Assembly (NCBI GenBank): GCA_028753945.1 | Contig: JAPNXP010000014.1 | Location: forward strand, 4,588,001 to 4,652,000 | DNA length: 64,000 nucleotides | Direction: 5' to 3' | Source: Hexactinellida sp. DTS-2022 | Lineage: Eukaryota > Porifera > Hexactinellida | In this document: positions 34,110 through 46,134 of the stretch, one piece after another | Position numbering within the stretch: the stretch's first letter is position 1 | Layout of the letters: every line of letters starts with the position of its first letter | The notes under the pieces: model-generated | What the model was told of the DNA's origin: nothing | Seen by the model: the letters and a program-made list of their open reading frames with translations, nothing else | Databases searched by the model: none | Position numbers and translations under genes: made by a program

Positions 34110-34435
34110 CGTCGCCAAGCGACCGAGACCGAAGGGCTCGTTTTATTAAAACACGATTGTTGTGTGTTTGGTTGTTTTTTCCGGATTGTATTAAAGTGAT
34201 GGGGGAATAGGAACAGCATTTATAATTGAGATAAAGACTAACAACCAAATGTTATTGTTGGCAAACAAGTATGCTGATTTCGAATTTTGCATTACAAATC
34301 TATAATATGAATATTTATTGTTGTTATTTACAAATTACAACAATAGGGAAACAAATTATTCAAAAATCTAAATGAACCCAGAAGTCAGCTTCCAACGGGT
34401 ATTATAGGTATTAGGTAAACAATTTAAAAGTTTGG
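34110..34435. repeat. Family B fragment
   Basis: Carries AGCGACCGAGACCGAAGGGC then TTTTATTAAAACACG and TTGTTGTGTGTTTGG, then the block ending in GGTAAACAA shared with 59.75-60.34 kb. It separates the Helitron relic from OATP copy 2. Confidence 0.5.
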
Positions 34436-34682
34436 AAAATGGGAGAAAGGGATATATATATAACTAAACATCCTCGACCAAAATCAGAACATTTCACTGA
34501 TCATACTGACCAATGTTATACACGTTTTCAAATTTGTTATTCTACAATTAAGTGGAATCAATATATTAATTTAAGCATCACCTATGATTGTATTATACTT
34601 AGAAGTAACACCATCTCAAGAAATGGCCAGCCCCTAAAGGGTGGAAAAATCAATGAACACTTGGTTCATATTATATCCAGGC

Positions 34683-36867
34683 TATGAAACGAGCAAATAT
34701 GTAAACAATATGAACAACAAAAAATAAAGTAATAATAAGTATTTAAAGAAATACATAAAAAGGAAAGAAACACAGAGTATATAGATAGCATTCGCATATC
34801 TAAAGTAATTCCTAAATCAATATCTAATCACTTTGATTTGTTTTTTCATTGCCTTCGGGTATATTGCTGTATTTCCATGAGAGCCAAGCCAACAGGAAAA
34901 ATATATTGTTGATAGCAACTCCAGCCAACAAAAATCCCACAAATGAATACTTCAGAGATTCTGTGTTATACTCCAAACAGGCCCCACGGGTACCACATCC
35001 AGTTTCTTGCCAGAGGATACAATTCAGATCGAAAATTCCACCAACTACTAACGGGCCAGGCAATTGTCCGAATACTCGGACTATCAATGATTGGATTCCT
35101 AACGCAACAGTACGGTCTTTGTCTGCTACACTTCTCAGAGTTAGTTTGAGGAATGGAATGTTATTCAAGAACAACAAGACAACGCCAATAAAGAGCAATG
35201 AAAGAGCGATTATTATTGTGACTGTACAAAAATCAGAGCATTTCCCATCTGATGCTAGAGATCCGTTGGTGAGACAAGAACATTCTGAATATGTACCGTT
35301 TGGATTGGCCTGCTCGGGACAACCAGCAACACAAGGAGAAAAATACGTCACACCCTCAGAACATATTGGTTGGAAAAAGTTAGACCTGCAGTCACAACTG
35401 GAAAAGCAACCAACATTCTGATCACGAATTCTAAAGTTTGTTCTTGTTGTAGAGTTTGCATAGTCAACATTGACCCCAGCGATTTGAGGATATGCACAGG
35501 TAATCAATAATATTGGAGGGGTTAGTACCTCTAGCAAGCTTAGGATTAGAACCATTAATGCCAACCTTTCAACAGAGATCTTTTTAAGGAAGAATAGAGT
35601 AATCCCTCCCAAGAATATTCCAATTGAAGCTGCAGGAATGATGCTCCCCCCAATCAAGAAGGAAGCTATGCTGGGGGACACAGAAAATTGAACTTGGAAA
35701 TATTTAGCAATAAATGCTATTGTACCCCCGACAACAAACGCACCAACGGCAACACCAATCGTAACAAATAGAAAGGTTAGGTTTTTCAGGATCCTGAACA
35801 CGTAGAATGGGTACTCCTTGATCAATGTGAGAATCGGTATGTTGTGATCATCCTGGAATGCACCTCCTTGATTCTGTATTGGTTGCTGTTCCTTCCTCAA
35901 CTCGTCATACTCCTTAGAGCCTTTGAGACGTCTGGGATAGAGGAAGAACTGAAACGACAATAGAATGCTCAGAACGCCTATGATCACGAATCCAATCCAC
36001 CAAGCACCTACCCACTGAGGGTCTGTGCTAGTCAGTGTAGTTGGTGTCAGTGGATCTACGAAGAAAGATAAGAAGAGCCCACCAAACCCGAATCCTACCG
36101 CAGGACCAACAATAGATACGATGGATAAAACACTGAGGTATATGGAAGAATACCTTGGGTTAGTGCTATCATCAATGAACCCAATACCGACAGTAAAGAG
36201 CGTGCTAGCCCCACTTCCAATTATCATGTTACCGATAATGAAGAGAGGGTAGAAATATATGAGCGATGAACCACAGTCTGGTTGGAACATAGACGTGTTA
36301 GTGCATATCTCCGTTGAAGAAGTAGAATTAAAACTGTATGCACCACTAAAGTATTGAGGAGACGCGAATATCAAACTCCCTACCCCCAATGCGAAGAAAG
36401 ATATTCCTAACACTCGAGGTTTGTGGCTTCTTCCACCAAAGTAGCTGCTGAATGGAAGAGTCAATATCACTCCCAGTTCGAAAGAGATGACAACGAATGC
36501 AGCGAGTGTACTAGATAGGTTGTAACGACGTTCAATGCTGGAGAGTCCAACAGAAATAAATCCTGTAGCGACAGAACCTTCTAGTACAACGAAACAACAG
36601 AGAGAAAATAGAAACATTTTGGGATTGTTGAATATTTGGAACCATTTCGGAGAACATTTGTAGATACCGCATTTGCCATCATAGTACCCAGGTTGTTCTT
36701 TTTCTTCTTTTATTACTGAAGGACGATCGGGTGTTGGGTCAGCGTTACTTTTAGTGTCCGTTTGACTGGTAGGTGGTACCAGATCAATATCATTCATCCT
36801 CAAATACAAATCTGTTGTTAATATTTAAATACAAATTTTCAAAAATAGAAATTTGATTACGTTAATA
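34683..36867. repeat. Segmental duplication unit B carrying an OATP gene
   Basis: Matches 7984-10170 including 3' and 5' flanks. The 5' flank homology resumes at about 37413-37480 (AAGAATTGTAATAAGTGGG), so the 36868-37412 piece is a later insertion. Confidence 0.8.
34824..36797 (-). CDS. Organic anion transporting polypeptide (OATP/SLCO family), copy 2
   Basis: Single-exon gene of 657 residues, intact, close to 95% the same as copy 1 by eye. It keeps the OATP signature DPQWVGAWWIGF, about 12 membrane segments and the Kazal-like cysteine loop (CFSSCDC to CSCL). The start ATG at 36797 gives MNDIDL. Differences cluster in a few membrane segments (for example LSIVSIVGPAVGFGFG here, FYTVGIFGPALGFGFG in copy 1), which could alter substrate handling. 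The C terminus is one residue longer (KYSNIPEGNEK). Its upstream region holds a family B insertion about 70 bp before the ATG, so its promoter differs from copy 1. Confidence 0.92.
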   Translation of the reverse strand: MNDIDLVPPTSQTDTKSNADPTPDRPSVIKEEKEQPGYYDGKCGIYKCSPKWFQIFNNPKMFLFSLCCFVVLEGSVATGFISVGLSSIERRYNLSSTLAAFVVISFELGVILTLPFSSYFGGRSHKPRVLGISFFALGVGSLIFASPQYFSGAYSFNSTSSTEICTNTSMFQPDCGSSLIYFYPLFIIGNMIIGSGASTLFTVGIGFIDDSTNPRYSSIYLSVLSIVSIVGPAVGFGFGGLFLSFFVDPLTPTTLTSTDPQWVGAWWIGFVIIGVLSILLSFQFFLYPRRLKGSKEYDELRKEQQPIQNQGGAFQDDHNIPILTLIKEYPFYVFRILKNLTFLFVTIGVAVGAFVVGGTIAFIAKYFQVQFSVSPSIASFLIGGSIIPAASIGIFLGGITLFFLKKISVERLALMVLILSLLEVLTPPILLITCAYPQIAGVNVDYANSTTRTNFRIRDQNVGCFSSCDCRSNFFQPICSEGVTYFSPCVAGCPEQANPNGTYSECSCLTNGSLASDGKCSDFCTVTIIIALSLLFIGVVLLFLNNIPFLKLTLRSVADKDRTVALGIQSLIVRVFGQLPGPLVVGGIFDLNCILWQETGCGTRGACLEYNTESLKYSFVGFLLAGVAINNIFFLLAWLSWKYSNIPEGNEKTNQSD

Positions 36868-37412
36868 AAATACTAGTCCTACGGTCTCGGTCGCAAGGAT
36901 TACTCTCCAACAAAGATCGTTTCGAGACCTTTTTCCTTCCTGTTACACATTACGCAACACGATTAATGGCGGCTTAGCGGTCTTACCCTCCTCAGTAAGT
37001 TAAAAATATTTATTATTACCAAACTCAAATTTACAGTGATTAAATAGAAAATTAGCTCAATTGTGTAACGCAGTTAGTTCTAGAAAGTGATAAATTTTGG
37101 GAACGATTGAGTGAAAATTGTTGGAGTTATCACTTATCTTGTTATTTCGTGACGTCATGTAACCAATGTGTAAACAGGTGTTTCAGATTGGTTAACCTAT
37201 TGTATGAAATCTATAGTCAATCTGATCAGAATTGAAGGAGTTATGAGCCAAAAATACCTATCTTATTACGTCATAATCCCAAAATTCCGCTTCGAAACCA
37301 ATAGATTGTTGTTGCATAACTACAAAATTACCCCTGGATATACAAATTTTCAGCTTTCTAGGACTCGTAGTCTTTCCAAATAAATATTGACAAACACACA
37401 AAGAAAAATTGT
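36868..37412. mobile_element. Family B element in the OATP copy 2 upstream region
   Basis: Starts with CCTACGGTCTCGGTCGC and ends CAAACACACAAAG then AATTGTGTGATAAT. It contains the AACCAATAGATTGTTG and TACAAAATTACCCCTGG blocks shared with 13440 and 42610. Absent from copy 1 at the matching position. Confidence 0.7.
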
Positions 37413-37684
37413 GTGATAATATTAGTCTTGGGGTTTATTAAGAATTGTAATAAGTGGGCTAAAATTATTTTTAGTTTTCACGTATTCAGACAATCAAAAC
37501 ACTAACTGAGTTCTGCTGATAGTTTTCTAGAGTCCGCACTAACCGAATTTAGATGAATACATTTTATTTAGTTGGAAATATAAATTGGTACGTCTTATCC
37601 GAGTACGTATTAACCGAATTATGTATAATGGATCAGATAGGAGAAAAAAATCGGTCAGGCCAGGTAAAATAAATAAATTGTTTA

Positions 37685-38136
37685 CTAGGGTGCGATCCGT
37701 AAAGCCCGTGGCCCGTGGCCCGCTATTCAAAGCCCGCGCCCGCGGCCCGCTTATTTATTCCGCCACCCCGCGATTAGGAAATTTGTTTATTTTATGGCAC
37801 CGTTGGCTGAATTCGTGAATAAATTCTCTAAGAATTGAGAATTCATATAATTTCCGCGTTATATAATGCGGGAAATCGTATGCGCAAATAGTATCTAAAT
37901 GAAACATTTTATATAGGCAACACTTTGATAGTTTCGTTAGTTATTTCCTTTTTCTTTCTATTAATGGTGGAAGATAGCAGCTTTAGCATCTAGATTCTAG
38001 ACTTTTAGATTTATTAGTTATTGAAAAATTAACAATTGATCTTTTTGACTCTTTTCGGCCCGTTTTGGGCTCGCAGCCTGTGGAAAAAGGCCCGCAGCCC
38101 GTGATTTACAATAAAGCCGCACGGATTGCACCCTAG
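37685..38136. mobile_element. 452-bp hAT-like MITE
   Basis: Ends CTAGGGTGCGATCCG and CGGATTGCACCCTAG; perfect 8-bp duplication ATTGTTTA at 37677-37684 and 38137-38144. Inner GGCCCGTGGCCCGC repeats. Confidence 0.9.
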
Positions 38137-38203
38137 ATTGTTTATCACCCAGATTTTTTAGAATTACGGACGGCGGACGGGAAGGTATTTTAGTAATAAT
38201 ATA

Positions 38204-38748
38204 TATGTTATGTCGAATTTGTCAAATGTTGATTTTACAAAATCAACATGTCGATTGTATAAAATCAACATGAATCAACGGAACTAAAACAAGTATTCGA
38301 CTTTGGCTATATTACTCGGATAAGCCTAGGTTTTACTGCATTTTGTTCAGAATTCGCTTCATCCAAGTATATACCGACTTGTATGAAGAAATTTTTTACC
38401 AAAAATGATTTTTTTTTACTAAAATGAAAAAATATTCCAGGGTGATTTTGCAAAATCAACGGATAAAATATGTCGATTTTATAAAATCAACATTTTTTAT
38501 TTATCTGATTTTACAAAATCAACATTTCAGAATGTCGATTTTACAAAAACAACTGATAAAAAATGTTGATTTTGTAAAATCAACATTCTGAAATGTCGAT
38601 TTTACAAAATCAACTTATAAAAAATGTCGATTTTATAAAATCAACTATTTTACAAATTAAACTTAAGTTTGTATGTTGATTTTACAAGATCGACATTTTG
38701 GATGTTGATTTTGTAAAATCGACTATTTGACAAAATCGACATAACATA
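38204..38748. mobile_element. GTCGATTTTG palindrome element, second full copy
   Basis: The ends TATGTTATGTCGA and CAAAATCGACATAACATA are inverted. The interior is the palindrome array plus the unique block seen at 15130-15260, in opposite orientation to the 14764 copy. Confidence 0.75.
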
Positions 38749-38781
38749 TACATGTACATTAATATGTAAATAACATTGTCC

Positions 38782-39834
38782 GTGACCTACGTTATATAAG
38801 GCCTGTGCACCAACTTTATGAAACTGGACCATGGATTAAAGGAAGGCTATTGATATATAGGTTATTTATCGTTATCTAAATAACTAGTAGTGATAGACCT
38901 CATAAATGTTCTATAACTATATAGGAACATGATATCAAGGTATACATAGCACCCTTCAGAATTGAGCTATGTCATCATTTGATTACGTAATCGCTATTTT
39001 TGGTGGGTATTATGGTGTTTTTATAGCCTGCTTTTAACATAGTTAGACACGTTATAAATCTTCAAGATTTGAACATGATGATGCCCAGGACTTGTTAAAA
39101 GAAATATATTGAAATTATAAATGGAATGTTGACACATTCCTCAGTTGCCATGGATATGTATATTTCCTAAAATGAGCTATAACTTAAAAACTATCGATTT
39201 TATGTAAACTAGGCTATTACTGATCTATCCGCAATTGGTAACTTCCTATTCGTTAACAATAATTTTTGAGATAATAAGATAATTAGCACTTAATTCTTTA
39301 TATGGTAATAATCTCATTATCTCAAATATTATTGAAGTTAGGCCTAGATAATGTATTATCAACGAATAGGAAGTTACCAATTGCGGATAGATCAGTAATA
39401 GCCTAGTTTACATAAAATCGATAGTTTTTAAGTTATAGCTCATTTTAGGAAATATACATATCCATGGCAACTGAGGAATGTGTCAACATTCCATTTATAA
39501 TTTCAATATATTTCTTTTAACAAGTCCTGGGCATCATCATGTTCAAATCTTGAAGATTTATAACGTGTCTAACTATGTTAAAAGCAGGCTATAAAAACAC
39601 CATAATACCCACCAAAAATAGCGATTACGTAATCAAATGATGACATAGCTCAATTCTGAAGGGTGCTATGTATACCTTGATATCATGTTCCTATATAGTT
39701 ATAGAACATTTATGAGGTCTATCACTACTAGTTATTTAGATAACGATAAATAACCTATATATCAATAGCCTTCCTTTAATCCATGGTCCAGTTTCATAAA
39801 GTTGGTGCACAGGCCTTATATAACGTAGGTCACG
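38782..39834. mobile_element. 1053-bp foldback element, arms about 480 bp and nearly perfect
   Basis: The arms (38782-39262 and 39363-39834) start GTGACCTACGTTATATAAGG and I found almost no mismatch by eye. A 100-bp AT-rich spacer contains a weaker inverted pair. The 8-bp duplication CATTGTCC lies at 38774-38781 and 39835-39842. No coding sequence. The near-perfect arms suggest a young insertion or arm-to-arm conversion. Confidence 0.9.
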
Positions 39835-40189
39835 CATTGTCCTATTCCAAACAATACATATTAATATTTAACTTAATTATAAAATAGCATGATAATGCTT
39901 AATTAAATAATTATTTAATCTTAAAATACAAGACATAAAAATTGATGCATTAGGAGTACTTTATACAAGTTATAGCTAATAATTTGTATCATTATGTTCA
40001 TATATAATAATAACATATATCCGGACGGAGGGTAAAAATGATAAACTTGTTACGTATTTCTTTTATATGGCCTTATTAGAGAAAAGTACGTACTATCCGA
40101 GGGTCGTATTTAGCCGTGTGCGTTGTAAACGAGTTCCACTATACGTCAGTACTTTAATTCTCCAATAATATTATATGCAGAAGGAAATA

Positions 40190-40357
40190 CAGTGGATGCC
40201 GGTTTAAGCACATCGTCGGGAACTGCACTTAATGTGCTTATAACCGGCATGTGCTTATAACCGAAATAAATTATATAGGATATATGGCAAACGTTTTCAA
40301 GTGTTTTTATATCCGATATGTTCCTATAACCGGTGTGCTTATATCCGACATCTACTG
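40190..40357. mobile_element. 168-bp Tc1/mariner-like MITE
   Basis: Ends CAGTGGATGCCGG and GCTTATATCCGACATCTACTG, flanked by TA. A truncated second copy follows at about 40366-40470. Confidence 0.82.
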
Positions 40358-40537
40358 TATATCAAAGTAGATGCCGGATATAAGAATATGCCGGATATAA
40401 GAACATTCTACTGGAAAATGGCTGCCATATATCCTAGCAAATTTATGCCGGTTTTAAGAACATACCGGTTATTTTTTTTAAAGTGTCCAAAAATATTAAT
40501 AAAATCATGACCCCAAGTGCAAATCTGTAACCCATGA

Positions 40538-40683
40538 CAGGGTTTTTTTAGGGCGATCTTGGTGTAAAATTACACAACAATTTTGGGAGCTATAACACGA
40601 TTCGGCAGCGTGGGGAAAAAAATCGGTGGTTACACCGCGATTAAGCTGAGTTGTACTAAGGTCTCAACCTTTAAAAAACCCTG
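40538..40683. mobile_element. 146-bp hAT-like MITE
   Basis: Ends CAGGGTTTTTTTAG and TTTAAAAAACCCTG; perfect 8-bp duplication ACCCATGA at 40530-40537 and 40684-40691. A copy with an eroded right end is at 17273-17404 at the same relative place, so it predates the block duplication. Confidence 0.9.
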
Positions 40684-41251
40684 ACCCATGAAATACCTAT
40701 CCTCAAAATCTGGGATGTTAGTGACTCAAACTCTGTTCTGTTGGAGAGGATACAAACAAATAAAAGTAGTCGGCACAGTAATTATAGTAACATAAATAAA
40801 TGACACTGATTTATAGACTACTATATACTATTTATATATAGTAGTCTATGACTACAGCTACTAGTTATAGTTGTAAGTGTCGCTACCGCAAGAGGTACTA
40901 ATAAGTTTTCTATTTTACAGTACTCTTGATAAGATAAATACGATTTTACTAAATAGATATCTCCTTGATTCGATTGCAAAAATATAAATTAGACGCCTCT
41001 TAAATTAAATATAGAAATCATAGAATAAATTAAAAACATAATTAAATATGAATTCTAATATTAATAAATTCGTTTTAAGATTATTAACCAAAATATTGAT
41101 AAATTATGTCTAAGAATGTTCAGGGAAGAATAATTGAGCCACCATATGATCAGAAAATAAATTATCGTTTTTACTCTAATCACCCACAGTATTCACTAAA
41201 CCTTAATATTCATTTTGATACGAAGTGTTGGAATTTGCTTATACGTACATC

Positions 41252-41446
41252 CAGGGGCGCCCGCAGGTTAAAAATTAATGTACGCACAATATGTTTTTTC
41301 AGGAAATTTGTGTATCCAATTTCCAAACTCATGAGTCTTGTGACTAATTTCAAAAAATCTTAGCACAAAAGAGTGTTAAAATTAATTAACAGATAAAATT
41401 TACTATACGCACGTGCGTATAGTGCGTATGCCTGCGGGCGCCCCTG
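41252..41446. mobile_element. 195-bp hAT-like MITE with an empty paralogous site
   Basis: Ends CAGGGGCGCCCGCAGG and CCTGCGGGCGCCCCTG; perfect 8-bp duplication CGTACATC at 41244-41251 and 41447-41454. Block A has an uninterrupted CGTACATTCAAAAATCC at about 18478-18494. Confidence 0.93.
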
Positions 41447-41641
41447 CGTACATCAAAAATCCAACTTGTTATTAGTATAGTATCGAATTAATAACGATAC
41501 CATCAAAACATTCTGTTACTCTCAGTATATAATAATAAGCTTAGATTCCCAATTTGTAGAATAATTAATTATAAACCTGTGACTGTAAATACACTTACTC
41601 GATTCATTATGCTGCTATGGCCATATGGGAGTCAAGTAGTA

Positions 41642-42168
41642 TCTATAATACTATTAATTAAAACACAAGGCTGGGTATATGTGGGCTATATTTGTTTGTA
41701 AGTTACGAGTTGATTGAAGAAAGTGGACGGTTTCCAAATGTGATTTTTGGCATATAGGGGTAACTTTTGGCATCCGCCAACAAGTTGAGGTTTTCACTCG
41801 AAATTTCTCACACCTCGACAAGTTATGACGTCATTTTCACATTTCGATAACCCTGAAAATTCACTTAACCGCACATAATTCCCGGCCTCTAAAGATAAAA
41901 ATCTGAAAAATTAATAGAACATGGACATTAATGATGCGGACACGTTGGTTTCACCAGATTTCCAGTATGCTTACTCATTATCGCATAATGACGTAATCAC
42001 AAAAATTTTACATTGTTAAATTTGACTATTTAGGCCTATTTAGTATTTACGCTACACATAATCAATATTAGGAGTATATAAAGTATTATAAACCACACAT
42101 CCACCCGCGAAGCGGTTGGTGTGGTTGTGTTCTGTCGCGAAGCGGACCTAGCAAGCGAAGCGCGCTAG
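41642..42168 (+). mobile_element. Helitron-like family A, complete copy
   Basis: Starts TCTATAATACTATTAATTAA after A and ends GCGCGCTAG before T, with the subterminal stem CCACCCGCGAAGCGGTTGG. Homologous along its length to 12152-12673. Confidence 0.75.
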
Positions 42169-42174
42169 TAATTA

Positions 42175-42752
42175 ATTAAAATGCTATTTACTAACCCAAG
42201 GAATTAAGCTCCTGCATAATAAATTGTTTTATTAGGCCACTGTTAGTTGGAATCTTGTTTCAGCTCCACCGCCCGCGTCAGATATTACTCCCGCACATTA
42301 TTGTAATTATTGTTTGTTAATGCCTGGCGCAGATTTAATGTGAAATAATAAAAATTTGTAGAGACATACAAATTGATACAATACAATCTATTATATAATT
42401 GACAAAATTGTATGTCGATTGAATCAAAATTGTAAGAGCTGAATGCAAAATTAGTTCCTATGTGACGTCATAATCCCATAAATCGGTATACGTGTGTCTC
42501 ATTGTATGTCGTCTTGCCATGTAAAATTGTGGGAATTTCGGGTAAAAACTGAAAAGAGTTATTCCCAAATATGTGCCTATATAACGTCATAATTCCGTTA
42601 TTTCGTTTAGAAAACCAATAGATCGTTGTCAACTTGTTTTAAATTACCCCTGCATGCCAATTTTCAGAATTCTAGAGCATATGGTATTTCCTATTAATTC
42701 TGAACAAACACTCAAACAAACACACAACAATTGTGCTTTTAATATATAGATA
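42175..42752. repeat. Family B fragment
   Basis: Contains AACCAATAGATCGTTGTC, AAATTACCCCTGCATG and the end ACAATTGTGCTTTTAATATA. No gene seen. Confidence 0.5.
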
Positions 42753-43596
42753 GAGGGGTTGACTTGTAGGGTTTCATTTGGGGGGGTCCCCCCAATTTAG
42801 GGAGGGACCCCCCCAAATCAGCTAATTTTCAAATATATTTGGGGGAGTCCCCCCAAATTAGCCAACTTTCGTTTCACTTGGGGGGATCCCCCCAAATTTG
42901 GGGGGGACCCCCCAAGTCTGCGAATTATCAAATTCATTTGGGGGGGACCCCCCCAAGTTTGGGGGTGACTTCCCCAAATCTATCAATTTTTCCAGTACTT
43001 TTGGGACTTCGTATAACCGACGAAATTGCATTTATGATCCTACAAGCTTTCCGACTTGGTACGCAGGGCGTTGACTGTAGATAATATTGTTGATGATATT
43101 ATTTTAAGTCAGTATACTCGATTCACAAGGCAGAATCAAGGGGAACTCAAGGGAAGTTCATTCTCTTTCAAATTGAGAGTACAGGCGAAATCGTCCCCCC
43201 CCCCCTAAATGCATGGGAAAAGAGGCAAAACCCCGATAGGCAAAACAATTCGATTTCAACTGTACGTATATGAATTGTGTTATGGATAAACAAGTATGTG
43301 CAAGGGGGCAAATAACCGGGGAGGAAAAAACACCCGAATCGACTGTACCTAAGGATCAAAGCTTTGGTATCAGTCAATGTACATTATTATAGGTAAATTT
43401 ATCCCACTCAAAGGCTGAAAGTTCTATGTGAACAACCCAGATAGTGGAAGCAAACGAATTGTGCAAATTGTGTATAAATCCCAGTACCGCTAAAGAAATG
43501 AATGCATACATAGAATGAATATTTATTATTGTAAAGGAATCTCATTATGAATGATTTGTCTCTACTCTCTAGAACTAAATGAAATGATGATAGAAT

Positions 43597-44369
43597 CTAC
43601 TTTGACATCTCTTTTCTCACAACTGATATTATGGGTTCATAATGTGAGGCCTCATTTCCAAGATAAATTGCTTGGTCGCTTGGATTATTTCTTCCTACTT
43701 TGGGGTTAAACCCTTTGAAAGAAAATTTGTCCCATGTATTATTTATGTACACAAATACATCTGTTTTTAGCCATATTGCCATACAAAATATCTCAACATC
43801 ACTCCCCCATACGGTTGAAATCATAGTATTATTTTGTGTTAGATATTCTTCCATAGATTGATTCGTCTTATTATCAACATATTTTTTACATTTGGGAGAT
43901 GATTCCATAAATTGAACAAGTTTGGTCCGAATTAAGCCATGAAAATCCTGTGTATCAGTCAACCACCAACTAAAGGCTCTGTAGAGGCAATTTCCATCCG
44001 GAATAATTGAAACTTTCATTTTTGGAGAGCAATTTCTTAACTTTATATATGCTGTTTTAACTATTTCTGGTGGATCTTCCAATTTAGTTTTCAGGAGTAA
44101 TATGTCTTGATTAATTCTCTGTCGCCACTTGAATGTGATGGGCTTGAACAAATCTTCTGTGTAATTTCTATTATAACAGTCAGTTTTCAATTTCTTGGTA
44201 TTTATTTTTTGTGACATGTCTGTTGGTTTCAACGATTCATTTTCATATTTCGGCCGATCGTCTTCCAGAGAATATTGACCATTGTCAGATTGATACTCTT
44301 GCCCTTGCATGGCTGAGAATAAATCATCATCCACTTCACTCAATGGTACATCTTCTGTAAATCTGCAAT
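43597..44369 (-). CDS. OTU-domain cysteine protease, probable last exon
   Basis: The open frame encodes about 255 residues. An acidic, low-complexity N part is followed by an OTU domain with the nucleophile box IIPDGNCLYRAFSWWL (residues about 118-133 of the ATG-less frame), a WGSDVEIFCMA segment, and the catalytic histidine in NEASHYEPI near the C terminus. OTU proteases cleave ubiquitin or related chains. The key D-G-N-C and H residues are present, so activity is plausible. There is no ATG at the domain's natural N end. The frame runs back to an acceptor-like GATATTGCAG at about 44370, so an upstream exon is likely. A TTTATT (AATAAA on the minus strand) is at 43522-43527. OTU genes are often carried by mobile elements, and this one lies between TIRs. 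Confidence 0.85.
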
Positions 44370-44827
44370 ATCATGTTTGTTTTTTAATAGAAATATACGT
44401 ATATAATTAATTCACGCAATACGTAAAATGATATCGAAATATACAAAGCCATTTAGTAGTGTGATAATTACTTGTTCACTTTAGTCATTTACTTCGAGTC
44501 ATAATTCATTGAGCAATTAATTGGAAGTGTTGCAAGTCAGATTGACGAAATTATATGAAGTCTTACATAATCTCATGTTAATACAATGTATAACGACCCG
44601 CTCGCTTGCTCGCGTTAGATAAATAATTAATAACAACAACAAAAATTCACAATATGTTGTCTACAATATCATATTTGGAATCAGCGTACCCAATTACTCC
44701 AATATAGCTGTTGGAACCACGTTTCTGGGACTATTTTGAAATTTGTAGACTGGGGAATCATGTCACGAATTGTATGTAGTATTCCTAAAGATTTGTATTA
44801 GTAAATAATTATTAGTATCATTTGATA
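44370..44827. other. Possible intron or upstream region of the OTU gene
   Basis: AT-rich, no second coding exon recognised. Confidence 0.35.
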
Positions 44828-45012
44828 CATTGGAGTCTCCCAAAACGGACACTCCGAGAAGCGGACAACCCCTACAACATCCTAGAACGGAATGAATAAC
44901 ATCGCGTCGCCATATATACATGTAATACTTAAGTAGTGTCCGAGAAGCCGACAACTCTCCATAACAGACAGATTCCATGCCACATTGTGTCCGTTATTTG
45001 GAAACTCCACAG
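44828..45012. mobile_element. 185-bp Tc1/pogo-like MITE
   Basis: Ends CATTGGAGTCTCCCAAAAC and TTTGGAAACTCCACAG flanked by TA, with inner CGAGAAGCGGACAAC repeats. Confidence 0.75.
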
Positions 45013-45160
45013 TAGTTATCTAATATTTATAACAACACGACAAGAGTATTAGATATCTAATTTCCATTCTTGAATTGAGTATTACTTGCGTGAATTATCG
45101 ACAGACAATACACTTTTTAAATACTGCATCTTTATGAATTTTGGAGTTATGTAGTAAAGA

Positions 45161-45357
45161 CATACTTGCCAACTGCCCCGATTTTTTGGACGTGTGTTAA
45201 CTGTTAAGTTCAATGCCCCGCCAAAACTTGGCAAAAACGTGATTTGTCCCGATATATTGTACGTCAGACTAGTGCATATATGCCACATGCGAAATTATCC
45301 TATGTCCCGCTAAACTTCAATCGTCCCGCTTTTTTTTCAGTCAGGTTGGCAAGTATG
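45161..45357. mobile_element. 197-bp hAT-like MITE
   Basis: Ends CATACTTGCCAACTG and CAGGTTGGCAAGTATG are inverted. The 8-bp duplication is not clear. Confidence 0.7.
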
Positions 45358-45762
45358 TAAAGGACCAGATGGAATTTGTAGATCACGAAAATGTTAGTTA
45401 CGCAAACAACCTGATTAAAGATTAAATTATTATAAATTCCATAACCAAAGTGAAAATGCATCTTAACAGTTAACACGTATATAAATTGTGACAGTTAACA
45501 CGTATATGAAATCTTTCGAATCTAGTTTTGCTGATTATATAATCAATAGAAAATTTTCTGTAGTTTAAGGTGACATGATTTTGTTTGGATAAATTTCCCT
45601 TAAAAAGCAACAAGAAAGAGATATTTATGGAATTTAGAAAGTTTAAGTACTTCTGTAGCCATCATATAATAGTTTGATGTTAATGCACGATGTGGTAATT
45701 TTTCTCTAATTGTTCTATATTTATTTTACACAGGGCAACAAATCTGTTACCACCTTCTAGGC

Positions 45763-45896
45763 CAGTGGTTCCCAACCTGGGGTCCATGGACCCCTTGGGG
45801 GTCCACAGGATGTATTACGGACAATGGGAGGGGGTCCACAGAATGTCTAATATTTACTATAGGGGGTCCACGGTTGAAAAAGGTTGGGAATCGCTG
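45763..45896. mobile_element. 134-bp hAT-like MITE
   Basis: Ends CAGTGGTTCCCAACCT and AGGTTGGGAATCGCTG; perfect 8-bp duplication TTCTAGGC at 45755-45762 and 45897-45904. Confidence 0.93.
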
Positions 45897-45966
45897 TTCT
45901 AGGCATTTAAACAAAATTTACTTGCATATAACAAGAACATCCCTTATTATGAGAGCTTACTAAAGT

Positions 45967-46134
45967 CATAGTTGCCAACCTGGTGTCTCACTAAGCCGTG
46001 AGATTTCTTCTTAAAAGGCGTGAGATTTGGAATTTCTGCATCAAAATGTACTGATGAGTAGTAAAATGTCGTGAGATTGGATTTTCGAAAAACCATGAGT
46101 CTACCAGCTAACCCGTAAGAGTTGGCATCTCTGT
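45967..46134. mobile_element. 168-bp probable hAT-like MITE
   Basis: Starts CATAGTTGCCAACCTGG and ends GTTGGCATCTCTG, with repeated GTGAGATTTG blocks. The target duplication is only partial (taaagt). Confidence 0.6.

Larger units (their letters stand above)
40476..41580. repeat. Paralogous block B (partner of 17189-18530 and 21728)
   Basis: Collinear with block A and continuing across its insertions to TTAGATTCCCAATTTGTAGA at about 41543-41562, which matches about 21767-21786. It holds two MITEs, only one of them shared with block A. No gene seen. Confidence 0.8.
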
